The position numbers and the translations under genes were made by a program. Positions 1-7,120 of a stretch of DNA of 13,867 nucleotides are shown in pieces. The notes below the pieces were generated by a model that worked only from the letters and a program-made list of their open reading frames with translations, did no database searches and was not told the DNA's origin. Origin of the DNA: Lentisphaerota bacterium (GTDB lineage: Bacteria > Verrucomicrobiota > Kiritimatiellia > JAAZAB01). The stretch's first letter is position 1. Each line of letters opens with the position of its first letter. The stretch is taken from positions 1 through 13,867 of the forward strand of contig JACPGN010000165.1 in NCBI GenBank assembly GCA_016182435.1. Direction: 5' to 3'.

Positions 1-10
1 GCTCGCGGAC

Positions 11-1672
11 ATGGAAATCTTCGTGTTCCCGGAGCTCCTCTACAGCCTGCTGCTGGCCAACCTGATGAGCCCCTGCCTCTGGCGCTGGCGCGCCGAGGCC
101 TGGTTCGCCGGCCTCAAGACCATGACGCCCTACCGCCGCATTGTCCGCGTCAAGCAATTCATTATGGACCATTATGCCTTCAATCTGGACCTCGATACCT
201 GGGGGTTGACGACCAAGCCGCGGGAACTGCGGCGGTTTGCCGGTTTTATTGACGCTGAGGCTCTGCGGCAGTCCAACGCGCTCTTCGGCTATGAAGGCGA
301 CAAGTATTATTTCGACAAGGATATCCGCGCCCATTTTGGGCTCGACAAATACGATGGCGATGTCATCCCCTATTGGAAGACCGAGACCGTGGAGGCCATG
401 GACGCTTTCCGCTACCGGGCGAATTATGCCGGCGGCGCCGGCGAATGCGTGTCGCTGGCCGTGCTCTATGCGGCCGCGCTCTTTATCGTGGCGCGCATTC
501 CGCTGAACGATATTTTTCTCATGGCCACCCCGTTGCACTCCCAGAATTTTGTGGATGTGGGCGATGGCATCCTGACCAACAACCGGCGGCTGATGACCAG
601 GGCCATGTGGTTTAACGGCACGGAGCTCTCCGCGCAGGCCCGCCGCGCGCTGGAAAATGAGCGCGTAACCGTGGTGGCTCATGCAACCGGCTGCGTGCAC
701 GTCCTTTACCCGGAAGCCACCATTGGCCCCCAAGCCTACGCGCGGTTCGCCGAACGCCTGCGCCGCTTCCTGCAAATCGAGCTTACCGACGAAGTGCTGG
801 GCAACTACCTGCGGCACCGGCGCGATATCCAGAAGTGCTTCCAGATCCGCTTTCCCATCCATGGCGTGCCCCATTATATCGGCGCCGACCACGCGTTTGC
901 CTGCGAGCAGGGCAGCTCATTCAAAGTCACCGATGCCACCAGGGCAAAATTGCTCTCGGAAATCGAGGAGGAATATTTTGCGCACGAGCGCGCCCCCACG
1001 GCCATCGTGCTTAATGAGTTGGAAGACTACTTGCGCTCTACGCGCGTGGATTTAAGCAAGCCCGCCGATGTCGAGGCTCTGCGCAGCCAGTTTTCCTGCG
1101 GATGCTTGGATGCAGCCAAGGCCATTGAGGGCCTCATTCGTTTCTGTAGGACTGATCCCCGCCTTCCTGATCTCCGGCAGAAAACCGTGCGGAGCGAGTC
1201 GGCGCCCTTGGCGCTTACCCTGGACATGGAGCGCGAGGATGTGATCGCCCGGCTGGAGGCAATCCGTTCACAGAACGCGCAAGCCGACCTGGCCTTCTAT
1301 GCCTATCGCGACCTTACCCGGATTCCCGCGGAGCCGTTTCTGCTTTCCGCCCTCGAGCGCAATCCCGTTTCGATTGCCGGCGCGGCCGCGCTGACCGATG
1401 ATCAGGTGATTGAGCGGCTGACGGCTATGCCCAATGAATCCATTTATGAGGGGGCCGGCCGCCTGGCCCAGCCCGACGAAGTCTGGAATTACGGTCGCGG
1501 CGACGGCCTGGAACGCGCAATCCTGCTGGCTAACATCATCCATGCGCGCGCTCCCGAAAAGAAGTTGATGCTGGAGGTCTCTCCGACCAAGGCCGTTTTA
1601 GCGGTTGCCGGTCGGGAGTTCTCTTTTGCTTCCGGCAAGCAGTTGAAACAACAGGTTTGGACCCTGGCTTGA
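11..1672 (+). CDS. Transglutaminase-like (Cys-His-Asp) domain protein, possibly 5'-partial
   Basis: This 553-residue protein is not one I can name. A papain/transglutaminase-like core is suggested by a cysteine at the start of a hydrophobic helix (GAGECVSLAV, Cys146) and about 30 residues later a PLHSQNFVDVGDG segment (His176, then Asp182 or Asp185), which is the order and spacing of the transglutaminase-fold triad. The rest has no clear domain. There is no signal peptide; residues 6-20 are hydrophobic but short. The reading frame is open to the left edge with no stop and no convincing ribosome binding site before the ATG at 11, so the true start may lie upstream of the window. It could be an inactive transglutaminase-fold scaffold, a peptidase or an amidase. 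The coding call is firm; the family call is an inference from the triad pattern alone. Confidence 0.72.
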   Translation: MEIFVFPELLYSLLLANLMSPCLWRWRAEAWFAGLKTMTPYRRIVRVKQFIMDHYAFNLDLDTWGLTTKPRELRRFAGFIDAEALRQSNALFGYEGDKYYFDKDIRAHFGLDKYDGDVIPYWKTETVEAMDAFRYRANYAGGAGECVSLAVLYAAALFIVARIPLNDIFLMATPLHSQNFVDVGDGILTNNRRLMTRAMWFNGTELSAQARRALENERVTVVAHATGCVHVLYPEATIGPQAYARFAERLRRFLQIELTDEVLGNYLRHRRDIQKCFQIRFPIHGVPHYIGADHAFACEQGSSFKVTDATRAKLLSEIEEEYFAHERAPTAIVLNELEDYLRSTRVDLSKPADVEALRSQFSCGCLDAAKAIEGLIRFCRTDPRLPDLRQKTVRSESAPLALTLDMEREDVIARLEAIRSQNAQADLAFYAYRDLTRIPAEPFLLSALERNPVSIAGAAALTDDQVIERLTAMPNESIYEGAGRLAQPDEVWNYGRGDGLERAILLANIIHARAPEKKLMLEVSPTKAVLAVAGREFSFASGKQLKQQVWTLA

Positions 1673-1709
1673 TTATAACGGGTCAGTTACGTGAGGGATC
1701 GATTCCAAT

Positions 1710-1828
1710 GGCCTCAGCAAGCTGAGGCCCTACGTAGGGCGCGACCACGCCTCTGGCGTGGTAAACCTCGTGCCAGCCACGCGGAACGCGTGGTCGCGCC
1801 ATTTTTACCCTGTCGCGCCATTTTACCC
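1710..1828. repeat. Branched palindromic repeat, copy A, with tandem tail
   Basis: It starts with a stem-loop GGCCTCAGC/GCTGAGGCC (1710-1718 with 1721-1729), followed by the palindrome CCCTACGTAGGG (1728-1739), where one element seems to end and the next to begin. Next comes the 13-bp inverted repeat 1738-1750/1788-1800 with smaller hairpins inside. The right end carries an imperfect tandem duplication: TCGCGCCATTTTTACCC at 1794-1810 and a version one T shorter at 1813-1828. The GTAGGGC outer edge matches the copies at 4440 and 7121. Confidence 0.7.
1738..1806 (+). terminator. Candidate intrinsic terminator formed by a repeat
   Basis: A perfect 13-bp inverted repeat (1738-1750 with 1788-1800, reading GGCGCGACCACGC) is followed after one base by TTTTT at 1802-1806. 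The inner sequence can also fold into CCACGC-type hairpins. It lies 65 bases after the stop of the transglutaminase-like gene, and mtnP has its own promoter downstream, so a terminating role fits. The same palindrome also belongs to a repeat family whose other copies have no T tract, so termination may be incidental. Confidence 0.4.
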
Positions 1829-1856
1829 TTGCCAGTCATGTTCTTGCCCTTATGAT
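1829..1856 (+). promoter_or_regulatory. Candidate sigma-70-type promoter of mtnP
   Basis: TTGCCA (1829-1834) and TATGAT (1851-1856) are separated by 16 bases. Each box matches the sigma-70 consensus at five of six positions. Transcription would begin near 1863 and give a leader of about 40 bases before mtnP. The pair lies immediately after the repeat. No start-site data are available, so this is a sequence-pattern call. Confidence 0.5.
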
Positions 1857-1904
1857 TACCAGCCGTAACCGATAGAAAATGGCTCTCGCCCTTGGAGGTG
1901 TTGT

Positions 1905-2690
1905 ATGGTTAAGGTCGGCATTATCGGCGGCTCGGGTCTGGATGATAACCTGCAGTTGACTCACGTGGAACGCGCCAAGGTGCATACGCCCTATGGCGCC
2001 CCTTCCGACTTGATCATCAGCGGCCAACTGCAGGGCCGCGCGGTCGTGGCCCTGGCCCGGCACGGGGCCAATCACCGCATCATGCCCTCCAAGGTAAATT
2101 ACCGCGCCAATATCTGGGCCTTGAAGGAGATGGGCGTAACGCATATCCTGGCCACGACCGCCTGCGGCAGTTTGCGCGAGGCCATTGCCCCGGGACACCT
2201 CGTGTTCATTGACCAGTTCATTGATCGCACTACCCGACGCATCCAGACCTTTTATGAAGGCCAGCAGGTCTGCCACATCCCCATGAGCGAGCCGTTCTGC
2301 CCGTCCTTGCGCGCGATTCTGGCAAAGGCCGCCGCCGAACTGGGCATTCACCATCATGAGCGCGGCACAATGGTCACGATTGAAGGCCCGCGGTTTTCCA
2401 CCAAGGCGGAGAGCCGCATGTTCCAGATGTGGGGCGGCGATGTGATTAACATGAGCACCGTCCCGGAAGTCGTCCTGGCGCGGGAAGCGGGGCTGTGCTA
2501 TGCCGCCATCGCCATGAGCACGGATTATGACTGCTGGCATGAAAGCAAGGAACCCGTCACCATTGACCTGGTGCTGAAAACGATGGCCCATAACGCCGAA
2601 CAGGTCAACCGGCTCTTGCCACCGGCCATAGCCAGAATCCCGGCGGGTTCCTGTCAGTGCCGTGAAGCCATTAAGACCGCGTTGATCTGA
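1905..2690 (+). CDS. mtnP: S-methyl-5'-thioadenosine phosphorylase
   Basis: This enzyme splits methylthioadenosine, a by-product of polyamine and related SAM-dependent metabolism, with phosphate into adenine and methylthioribose-1-phosphate, the first step of methionine salvage. The 261-residue length is usual for PNP/MTAP family 2. Visible motifs are GGSGLDD (residues 8-14), [15 protein letters not shown] (52-66, phosphate and ribose site), TTACGSLRE (84-92), [10 protein letters not shown] (160-169), NMSTVPE (182-188) and TDYDCW (206-211). In the family, the TDYDCW aspartates read the adenine 6-amino group and mark MTAP rather than guanosine/inosine phosphorylase. The start is fixed by GGAGGTG at 1894-1900, four bases before the ATG. 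It reads strikingly like the animal enzyme, as many bacterial MTAPs do. No other salvage gene (mtnA, mtnK) is adjacent. Confidence 0.95.
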   Translation: MVKVGIIGGSGLDDNLQLTHVERAKVHTPYGAPSDLIISGQLQGRAVVALARHGANHRIMPSKVNYRANIWALKEMGVTHILATTACGSLREAIAPGHLVFIDQFIDRTTRRIQTFYEGQQVCHIPMSEPFCPSLRAILAKAAAELGIHHHERGTMVTIEGPRFSTKAESRMFQMWGGDVINMSTVPEVVLAREAGLCYAAIAMSTDYDCWHESKEPVTIDLVLKTMAHNAEQVNRLLPPAIARIPAGSCQCREAIKTALI

Positions 2691-2718
2691 TGCCGTCCCC
2701 TCTTGCTAACATTATGTT

Positions 2719-2788
2719 GCAGGCCTTTGGCCTGCTGACAATGCACCCCAAAGGGGTGCTACATCATAGCCCAGCGCGCAGCGCTGGG
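2719..2788. repeat. Three-hairpin intergenic repeat upstream of the zinc-ribbon gene
   Basis: Three perfect stem-loops stand in a row: GCAGGCC/GGCCTGC (2719-2725 with 2729-2735), GCACCCC/GGGGTGC (2743-2749 with 2753-2759) and CCCAGCGC/GCGCTGGG (2770-2777 with 2781-2788). The last two are joined by TACATCATAG. From memory, hairpins joined by a TACATCATAGCCCAG string recur in PVC-group genomes; this cannot be checked here. The last stem ends eight bases before the GGAG ribosome binding site of the next gene. No T tract follows. Confidence 0.7.
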
Positions 2789-2807
2789 TTAAACCGGAGC
2801 AACGGAA

Positions 2808-3038
2808 ATGCCGATATTTGAATACGAGTGCGGTCAATGCCGGAAGCGCTTTGAATATCTGGCCAGGAACCCGGCCGATACGCCCAAGATCTGCCCACAA
2901 TGCGGCCATGAAAAATTAAGCAAGGTGTTTTCGGCCTTCAGCGTAGGCGCGGAACGAGCCCCGACCGGTCCATCATCTCCACCGGCGTCAGCGTGTTCCA
3001 CCTGCACGAGCGACCGTTGCCCCTATGGCGAAAGATGA
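2808..3038 (+). CDS. FmdB-type zinc-ribbon protein
   Basis: A 76-residue protein that begins MPIFEYECGQC, the hallmark of the FmdB/CxxC_CxxC_SSSS family of putative regulatory zinc ribbons. Cys8/Cys11 and Cys29/Cys32 form the two CxxC knuckles that should bind one zinc. The tail is proline/serine-rich and ends in a second cysteine cluster (Cys63, Cys66, Cys71), a common feature of the family. Its biochemical role is unknown; the family takes its name from a gene linked to formamidase regulation. GGAG at 2796-2799 sits eight bases before the ATG and supports this start. The stop overlaps an in-frame ATG of the next gene (ATGA at 3035), and the preferred start of that gene is only 38 bases away, so the two are probably cotranscribed. 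Confidence 0.88.
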   Translation: MPIFEYECGQCRKRFEYLARNPADTPKICPQCGHEKLSKVFSAFSVGAERAPTGPSSPPASACSTCTSDRCPYGER

Positions 3039-3076
3039 TCAGTCCGATAAGAACCAAAAGAAAGGAAAATATCCTC

Positions 3077-4411
3077 ATGCCTGAAATCAATTCAAAACTG
3101 GCGCTGTTCGGCGGAAGTAAGGCCGTAACCCGGCCGGAGCGCGACATGTTCACCTGGCCCATCGTTACTAAGGAAGATGAGCGCGCGGTGCTGGAGGTCT
3201 TGCGCCAGCGGACGATGTCCGGGACCGACGTGACCAAGGCCTTTGAGCCGGAATTTGCGGCCTGGCAAGGAGCCAAGCACGCCCTCGGCTTTTCCAGCGG
3301 AACGGCGGCGCTGCACGGGGCCATGTTCGGCTGCAAGGTGGGAGTGGGCGATGAAATTATTTGCCCGAGCCTGACTTATTGGGCGTCCTGTCTCCAGGCC
3401 TTCTCGCTGGGGGCCACGATCGTATTTGCCGAAGTCGAGCCTCATTCACTGTGCCTGGATCCCAACGATATTGAGCGGCGCATTACGCCGCGCACCAAGG
3501 CCATCATGGTGGTGCACTATTGCGGCTACCCGGCCGACCTCGACCCGATCATGGCCATTGCCCGTAAGCACAATATCAAGGTCATTGAAGACGTTTCCCA
3601 CGCCCATGGCGCGCTGTATAAGGGCCGGCGAGTCGGCAGCATCGGCGACGTGGCCGGTTATTCCATGATGACCGGCAAATCGCTGGCCATTGGCGAGGCC
3701 GGCATCCTGACCACTAACGACACTGAGATATTTGAGCGGGCCCTGGCCTTCGGGCACTATGAGCGCTACAAAGCCGCGGAAATCCAGACCGAAGCGCTGA
3801 AGCCCTTTGCCGGATTGCCCCTGGGCGGCTACAAGTACCGGATGCACCAGATGAGCGCAGCCCTGGGGCGCGTGCAATTAAAATACTATGATGCGCGCAT
3901 GGCCGAAATTCAGAAGGCCATGAACCTGTTCTGGGACCTGCTGGACGGCGTTCCTGGCCTTCAAGCTCATCGCCCGCCCAAGGATTCCGGAAGCACCATG
4001 GGCGGCTGGTATTCCGCCCGTGGTTTGTATCAGCCGGAAGCGCTCGAAGGTCTCTCGTTGGCACGGTTTGCCGAGGCGGTCAGGGCGGAAGGCGCAATCT
4101 GTGATCCCGGCTGCAATGCTCCGCTGCATCTGCACCCGCTGTTAAATATCTGCGATGTCTATGGTCACGGCAAACCGACGCGCATTGCCAATGCCGACCG
4201 CGACTTGCGGCAAGGGGCCGGCTCGCTGCCCGTGACCGAACAAGTGGTCGGCCGAGTCTACGGCATTCCCTGGTTTAAACATTGTCGGCCCAACTACATC
4301 CGCCAGCAGGCCAAGGCTTATAAGAAAGTCGCGCGCTTTTACAAGGAGCTGCTCAAGGACGATGCCGGAAAAAGCGCAGTCGCGGGCAGCTACCATCTTT
4401 CGCGGTTGTGA
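3077..4411 (+). CDS. DegT/DnrJ/EryC1-family PLP-dependent aminotransferase
   Basis: A 444-residue fold-type I PLP enzyme of the sugar aminotransferase class, which typically transfers an amino group to a keto sugar or cyclitol. Visible features are the cofactor-binding loop SSGTAALHGAMFG (residues 73-85), the aspartate in EDVSHAHG (Asp172) that contacts the pyridine nitrogen, and the Schiff-base lysine in TGKSLAIGEAG (Lys201), followed by TTND. The start at 3077 gives MPEINSKLALFGG, a usual beginning for the family, with AAAGGA about ten bases upstream. An ATG at 3035, overlapping the stop of the zinc-ribbon gene as ATGA, would add 14 unconserved residues. The substrate cannot be told from the sequence. 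No nucleotide-sugar genes are adjacent; the dehydrogenase and TIM-barrel genes on the opposite strand could belong to a related sugar or inositol pathway, but that is speculation. Confidence 0.9.
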   Translation: MPEINSKLALFGGSKAVTRPERDMFTWPIVTKEDERAVLEVLRQRTMSGTDVTKAFEPEFAAWQGAKHALGFSSGTAALHGAMFGCKVGVGDEIICPSLTYWASCLQAFSLGATIVFAEVEPHSLCLDPNDIERRITPRTKAIMVVHYCGYPADLDPIMAIARKHNIKVIEDVSHAHGALYKGRRVGSIGDVAGYSMMTGKSLAIGEAGILTTNDTEIFERALAFGHYERYKAAEIQTEALKPFAGLPLGGYKYRMHQMSAALGRVQLKYYDARMAEIQKAMNLFWDLLDGVPGLQAHRPPKDSGSTMGGWYSARGLYQPEALEGLSLARFAEAVRAEGAICDPGCNAPLHLHPLLNICDVYGHGKPTRIANADRDLRQGAGSLPVTEQVVGRVYGIPWFKHCRPNYIRQQAKAYKKVARFYKELLKDDAGKSAVAGSYHLSRL

Positions 4412-4439
4412 AGGCCGCTCAAGGCGGCAACTGGTCCCA

Positions 4440-4508
4440 GGTAGGGCGGTTTCGCCGAAACCGCCGTGGTCGCCTCGGAAACGGCGCGCCCGGCGGTCGC
4501 GCCCTACC
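4440..4508. repeat. Branched palindromic repeat, copy B
   Basis: The outer stem GGTAGGGC/GCCCTACC (4440-4447 with 4501-4508) encloses a strong hairpin GGCGGTTTCG/CGAAACCGCC (4445-4454 with 4456-4465) and a second, less regular GC-rich arm. The architecture matches the copies at 7121 and 10552. It lies between the converging aminotransferase and nitroreductase genes. Confidence 0.7.
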
Positions 4509-4523
4509 CCGGAGTGTCCACCG

Positions 4524-4553
4524 TAGGCGGATCCGCCTCTGGCGGAAAATTCC
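4524..4553. repeat. GGCGGATCCGCC hairpin module, solitary copy
   Basis: GGCGGATCCGCC (4526-4537) is a perfect palindrome, and TCCGCC-TCT-GGCGGA (4532-4546) is an alternative hairpin followed by AAAAT. Related modules with the same GGCGGAAA tail end the two composite repeats at 9496-9530 and 12158-12190. Here it stands alone between converging genes. No T tract follows on either strand, so it is not a canonical terminator. Confidence 0.6.
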
Positions 4554-4609
4554 TATGCTTCAAGGTAATAGCCACGGGATGGCAGCTTGCGCTATGCTTG
4601 GCCACGGGC

Positions 4610-5125
4610 CTAAAACTGCCAACGCTCGTGGCATACAATTTGGTTCAAGGACAAGCGGCTTTTGGCGCGGGATGTATCGGACGGATAGCCCAGGGTCAGC
4701 AATTCAACTACGCGCGCTTTTTCCGGAATGCCCAGAATCGCTTTGACCTGGTCCTCGTAAAAAGAACCAACCCAGCAACTGCCCAGCCCTTCCGCGACCG
4801 CCTGCAGCGCCATGTGCTCTATGGCGATGGCCACGTCAATCGGGTAGGCCATCTGCCCGCAGCGCATGACGTAGTCCGAGAGATTGGAGCAGCAGACGAT
4901 AACCACCGGCGCTTCGCCGACGAAGCGCTGGTTATTGGCCGCCACGCCCAGCTTTTTGCGGGTCTCGGCGTCCTGCACGACCACAAACCGCCATTCCTGC
5001 ATGTTGTTGGCCGAGGGCGCCAGCCGCGCCGCCTCGAGCACCGTTGCGAGTTTTTCCTTTTCCACCGGCCGCTGCTGATACGAGCGCACGGAATACCGCT
5101 CGAGAATCTGGCTGAGTAATGCCAT
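4610..5125 (-). CDS. Nitroreductase-family FMN oxidoreductase
   Basis: A 171-residue protein of the small nitroreductase superfamily (PF00881 type), which uses FMN and NAD(P)H to reduce nitro compounds, quinones or enones; the natural substrate is unknown. Visible features are YSVRSY (residues 11-16) and APSANNMQEWRF (36-47), which in the family bind FMN phosphate and ring, then the helix leading to EGLGSCWVGSF (112-122) and the LLTLGYP strand (142-148). The ATG at 5125 has AGGGAGG about eight bases upstream and begins directly at the conserved domain, so it is preferred over the longer frame starting at 5170. It is the last gene of a three-gene minus-strand operon, 22 bases after the dehydrogenase. 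Short members like this one may be dehalogenase- or BluB-like, but no diagnostic residue was seen. Confidence 0.88.
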   Translation of the reverse strand: MALLSQILERYSVRSYQQRPVEKEKLATVLEAARLAPSANNMQEWRFVVVQDAETRKKLGVAANNQRFVGEAPVVIVCCSNLSDYVMRCGQMAYPIDVAIAIEHMALQAVAEGLGSCWVGSFYEDQVKAILGIPEKARVVELLTLGYPSDTSRAKSRLSLNQIVCHERWQF

Positions 5126-5147
5126 GGCGAGCCTCCCTCTTATGAAC

Positions 5148-6176
5148 TTATAGCCGCACCGTCCGGTCATGGGTCAGGGCCTTGTCGCAGGCCAGCGTCA
5201 GTTGGAGCGATTTCCAGGCATCCGTGTAATCACACGGGTTGATGCGCCAGTCGCCGGTCTTGACCATCTTCAGAAAGATCGCGTTTTCGTATTCGTAAAT
5301 CGGCCGGTTATCCTGCTGAAACTGGAAAACACCTTTAACTTTTGTCTTGGCCATGCGGCGGCTGAACGGGTTAGGCGCGCCCGCCGATGGTTGTTCGACC
5401 ACCAGTCGGCCGGTGTTGGAAAACAGGCGATAGAGCCGTTTCTCGCCGCTGAAGGCGAGTTCATTCCGCCATGCGTCGCCGACCCAGGTATGTATATGGC
5501 TCCCGATGATGCCGTTGGCAAACGTGAAAACCAGGCCCAGCGTTTCGTCAATGGTGTACCCCGTCCGTTTCTTGTGCACCGGGTTGCTGGCGGAACCGCG
5601 GACTTCCTTTATTTCGCCACATAAGTAGCGAAGCAGGTCCAGGTTATGGGTGGCCTGGTCCACTAAGGCCCCGCCGGATTTCGCCTTGTCGTAGAACCAG
5701 GCCGGCAATCCCATGGTCAGGCTGACGTTGCAGCCGTAGAACGATTGAATAAGGTGGATGGGCTCATCCCGCATTAGGGCGCGCAATCGCTGAACCGCCG
5801 GCATACATCGGAACAGGTAGCCGATCTGGATGCGGGCCTTGCGTTTGGTCAGGTCCCGGGCCGTGGCGGCGGCCGTGGCTTCCCGCCGCTCCGCCGGTTT
5901 TTCACAGAAGACCGGAATACCCCGGTCGGCGCAGGCCAGGAGCGGCGCGCGCCGCACGCTGGGCGGCGTGCACAGCCAGACGGCGTCCGGCTTGACCCGC
6001 GCCAGCATCTCGCGGTAATCCGTGAAAAGCTCGCCGCCGAATTCCTGCTGGCGCTTGAGGGCCTGTTCGCGCCTGATATCGCATAGGGCCGCCACGCGGA
6101 CGTCCCGGCGGTTTTTCAGGTAACGCAGATGCGCGGAGGCGATGCCGCCCACGCCAATGAAGGCGGTCCGGATCAT
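5148..6176 (-). CDS. Gfo/Idh/MocA-family NAD(P)-dependent oxidoreductase
   Basis: A 342-residue dehydrogenase of the family that oxidises or reduces hydroxyls of sugars and inositols. The N-terminal Rossmann fold begins with GVGGIASAHL (residues 8-17); the conserved EKP (92-94) holds the catalytic lysine; and GGALVDQATHNLDLL (168-182) holds the aspartate and histidine that usually contact the substrate (Asp173, His177). Length is normal and no key residue is missing. Its ATG overlaps the stop of the upstream TIM-barrel gene by four bases (ATGA), so the two are translationally coupled. Pairing of such a dehydrogenase with a xylose-isomerase-like TIM barrel is typical of inositol and unusual-sugar catabolism in PVC bacteria. 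The exact substrate is not readable from sequence. Confidence 0.92.
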   Translation of the reverse strand: MIRTAFIGVGGIASAHLRYLKNRRDVRVAALCDIRREQALKRQQEFGGELFTDYREMLARVKPDAVWLCTPPSVRRAPLLACADRGIPVFCEKPAERREATAAATARDLTKRKARIQIGYLFRCMPAVQRLRALMRDEPIHLIQSFYGCNVSLTMGLPAWFYDKAKSGGALVDQATHNLDLLRYLCGEIKEVRGSASNPVHKKRTGYTIDETLGLVFTFANGIIGSHIHTWVGDAWRNELAFSGEKRLYRLFSNTGRLVVEQPSAGAPNPFSRRMAKTKVKGVFQFQQDNRPIYEYENAIFLKMVKTGDWRINPCDYTDAWKSLQLTLACDKALTHDRTVRL

Positions 6177-7003
6177 GCTTCAACCTTTGCCAACAGGTTG
6201 TTGAGATAGCTGATCGTGGCGGCAATGTCGCGGTCCTGTTCCGCTCCCGTAATTTCGCGTTCAATGATGAATTCGCCCTTGAACCCGATTTCCTTCAGGC
6301 GCCGCACAAATTCGGGATAACGCACCCGGCCTTCGCCCACCTTGACTTCCTGCCCCAGCTTCATTGGATCGGTCGGGTAAAGGCCGTCCTTGGTGTGGAT
6401 GTTGCGGACCAGCCCGCCGAATATATCCAGGGCATCAATGGGATTGGCCTTGCCGTATAGAATCAGATTGGCCGGATCCAGGTTGAGACCAAGGTTAGGT
6501 GTGTTCACTGCCTGGATCAAGCGCAAGAGGGTTATGGGCGTCTCCTGGCCGGTCTCCAGCCAGAACTCCAGCCCCAGGCTCTGCAAGTGCTGGGCCACCT
6601 GCCGGACAGCCACGACGACGTCGTGGAAGACGGGGTCGTTCGCGTTCTCCGGAATAAATCCCAGGTGGGTGATGACCGCCCGGACCTTCAATCTTCGGGC
6701 AAATTGGCCGGCGCGCAACAGTTCCTGCAGGCGCTGAAAACGATACGCCTCCGGCACTAGACCTAAGGTAATTGGACCCTCGCTGAAGTTCCAGGCGGCG
6801 GGTCCCGACCAGCCCGCCCAGAAAGCGGTGATGTGAATGCCGCCCTCGTCCGCTTCCTGACGAACCTTTTCCGCCAGCGCCCCCGTCCATAGATCGGGCT
6901 GCCAACTGACTAATTGACAGACCTTGACGCCATGCTGTTGCAATTGGGTGAAACAGCTTCGTTCGGCCTGGAGCCCAGCCAGCACGCCAATTTTGTTATC
7001 CAT
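6173..7003 (-). CDS. Sugar phosphate isomerase/epimerase-like TIM barrel
   Basis: A 276-residue AP-endonuclease-2 superfamily (xylose-isomerase-like) TIM barrel, expected to isomerise, epimerise or dehydrate a sugar or inositol derivative with a divalent metal. The four family metal ligands can be placed: Glu150 (WLETGQET), Asp176 (LNLDPANL), His203 (NIHTKDG) and a C-terminal glutamate in IIERE (Glu248). The ATG at 7003 is preceded by AAGGAG at good spacing. It is the first intact gene of a three-gene operon and overlaps the dehydrogenase start by four bases. The tail of a truncated membrane-protein gene ends 13 bases upstream of its ATG, so the operon probably once had a transporter or other membrane gene in front. 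Inosose isomerase/dehydratase is one possible role but cannot be assigned. Confidence 0.9.
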   Translation of the reverse strand: MDNKIGVLAGLQAERSCFTQLQQHGVKVCQLVSWQPDLWTGALAEKVRQEADEGGIHITAFWAGWSGPAAWNFSEGPITLGLVPEAYRFQRLQELLRAGQFARRLKVRAVITHLGFIPENANDPVFHDVVVAVRQVAQHLQSLGLEFWLETGQETPITLLRLIQAVNTPNLGLNLDPANLILYGKANPIDALDIFGGLVRNIHTKDGLYPTDPMKLGQEVKVGEGRVRYPEFVRRLKEIGFKGEFIIEREITGAEQDRDIAATISYLNNLLAKVEA

Positions 7004-7016
7004 CGCGACTCCTTTT

Positions 7017-7093
7017 TCAGAAAGCCTTCAACTCATTGAACCAATACCACAGGGCGAATGAAAAACCAATGGCAAAATAGGCCAGCAAGTAAT
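7017..7093 (-). pseudogene. C-terminal tail of a lost membrane-protein gene
   Basis: Reading the minus strand toward the operon, a frame gives about 25 residues ending in TGA (7017-7019): a hydrophobic helix (YLLAYFAIGFSFALWYW) followed by a short polar tail (FNELKAF). This looks like the last transmembrane segment and cytoplasmic tail of a polytopic protein. Its stop touches the ribosome binding site of the TIM-barrel gene, as expected for an operon neighbour. The frame is cut by a stop within the motif at 7094-7105, so the body of the gene is missing. The family is not identifiable from so short a piece; chance remains possible. Confidence 0.45.
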
Positions 7094-7105
7094 GGGTCAG
7101 TTACG
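7094..7105. repeat. Short repeated motif GGGTCAGTTACG, second copy
   Basis: This 12-mer also occurs at 1680-1691, seven bases after the stop of the transglutaminase-like gene, in the same orientation and likewise just ahead of a branched palindrome. Here it marks the break in the truncated membrane-protein tail. A 12-mer can recur by chance in a window of this size; it is listed because the two contexts agree. Confidence 0.35.
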
Positions 7106-7120
7106 AGGTGGTCGCGTGAA

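Noticed and set aside
1836..2591. 251-codon minus-strand frame opposite mtnP
   Set aside because: It lies wholly antisense to a confidently identified enzyme and has no family motif or ribosome binding site.
3035..3076. Earlier aminotransferase start at 3035 coupled by ATGA to the zinc-ribbon stop
   Set aside because: Possible, but the added residues are unlike family N-termini and the ATG at 3077 has a better upstream AAAGGA.
4526..4546. GGCGGATCCGCC palindrome as a bidirectional terminator between converging genes
   Set aside because: The position fits, but no T tract follows the stem on either strand and the same module occurs upstream of genes elsewhere in the window.
4466..5119. 217-codon plus-strand frame
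   Set aside because: It begins in repeat DNA and then runs antisense to the nitroreductase, whose motifs and ribosome binding site are clear.
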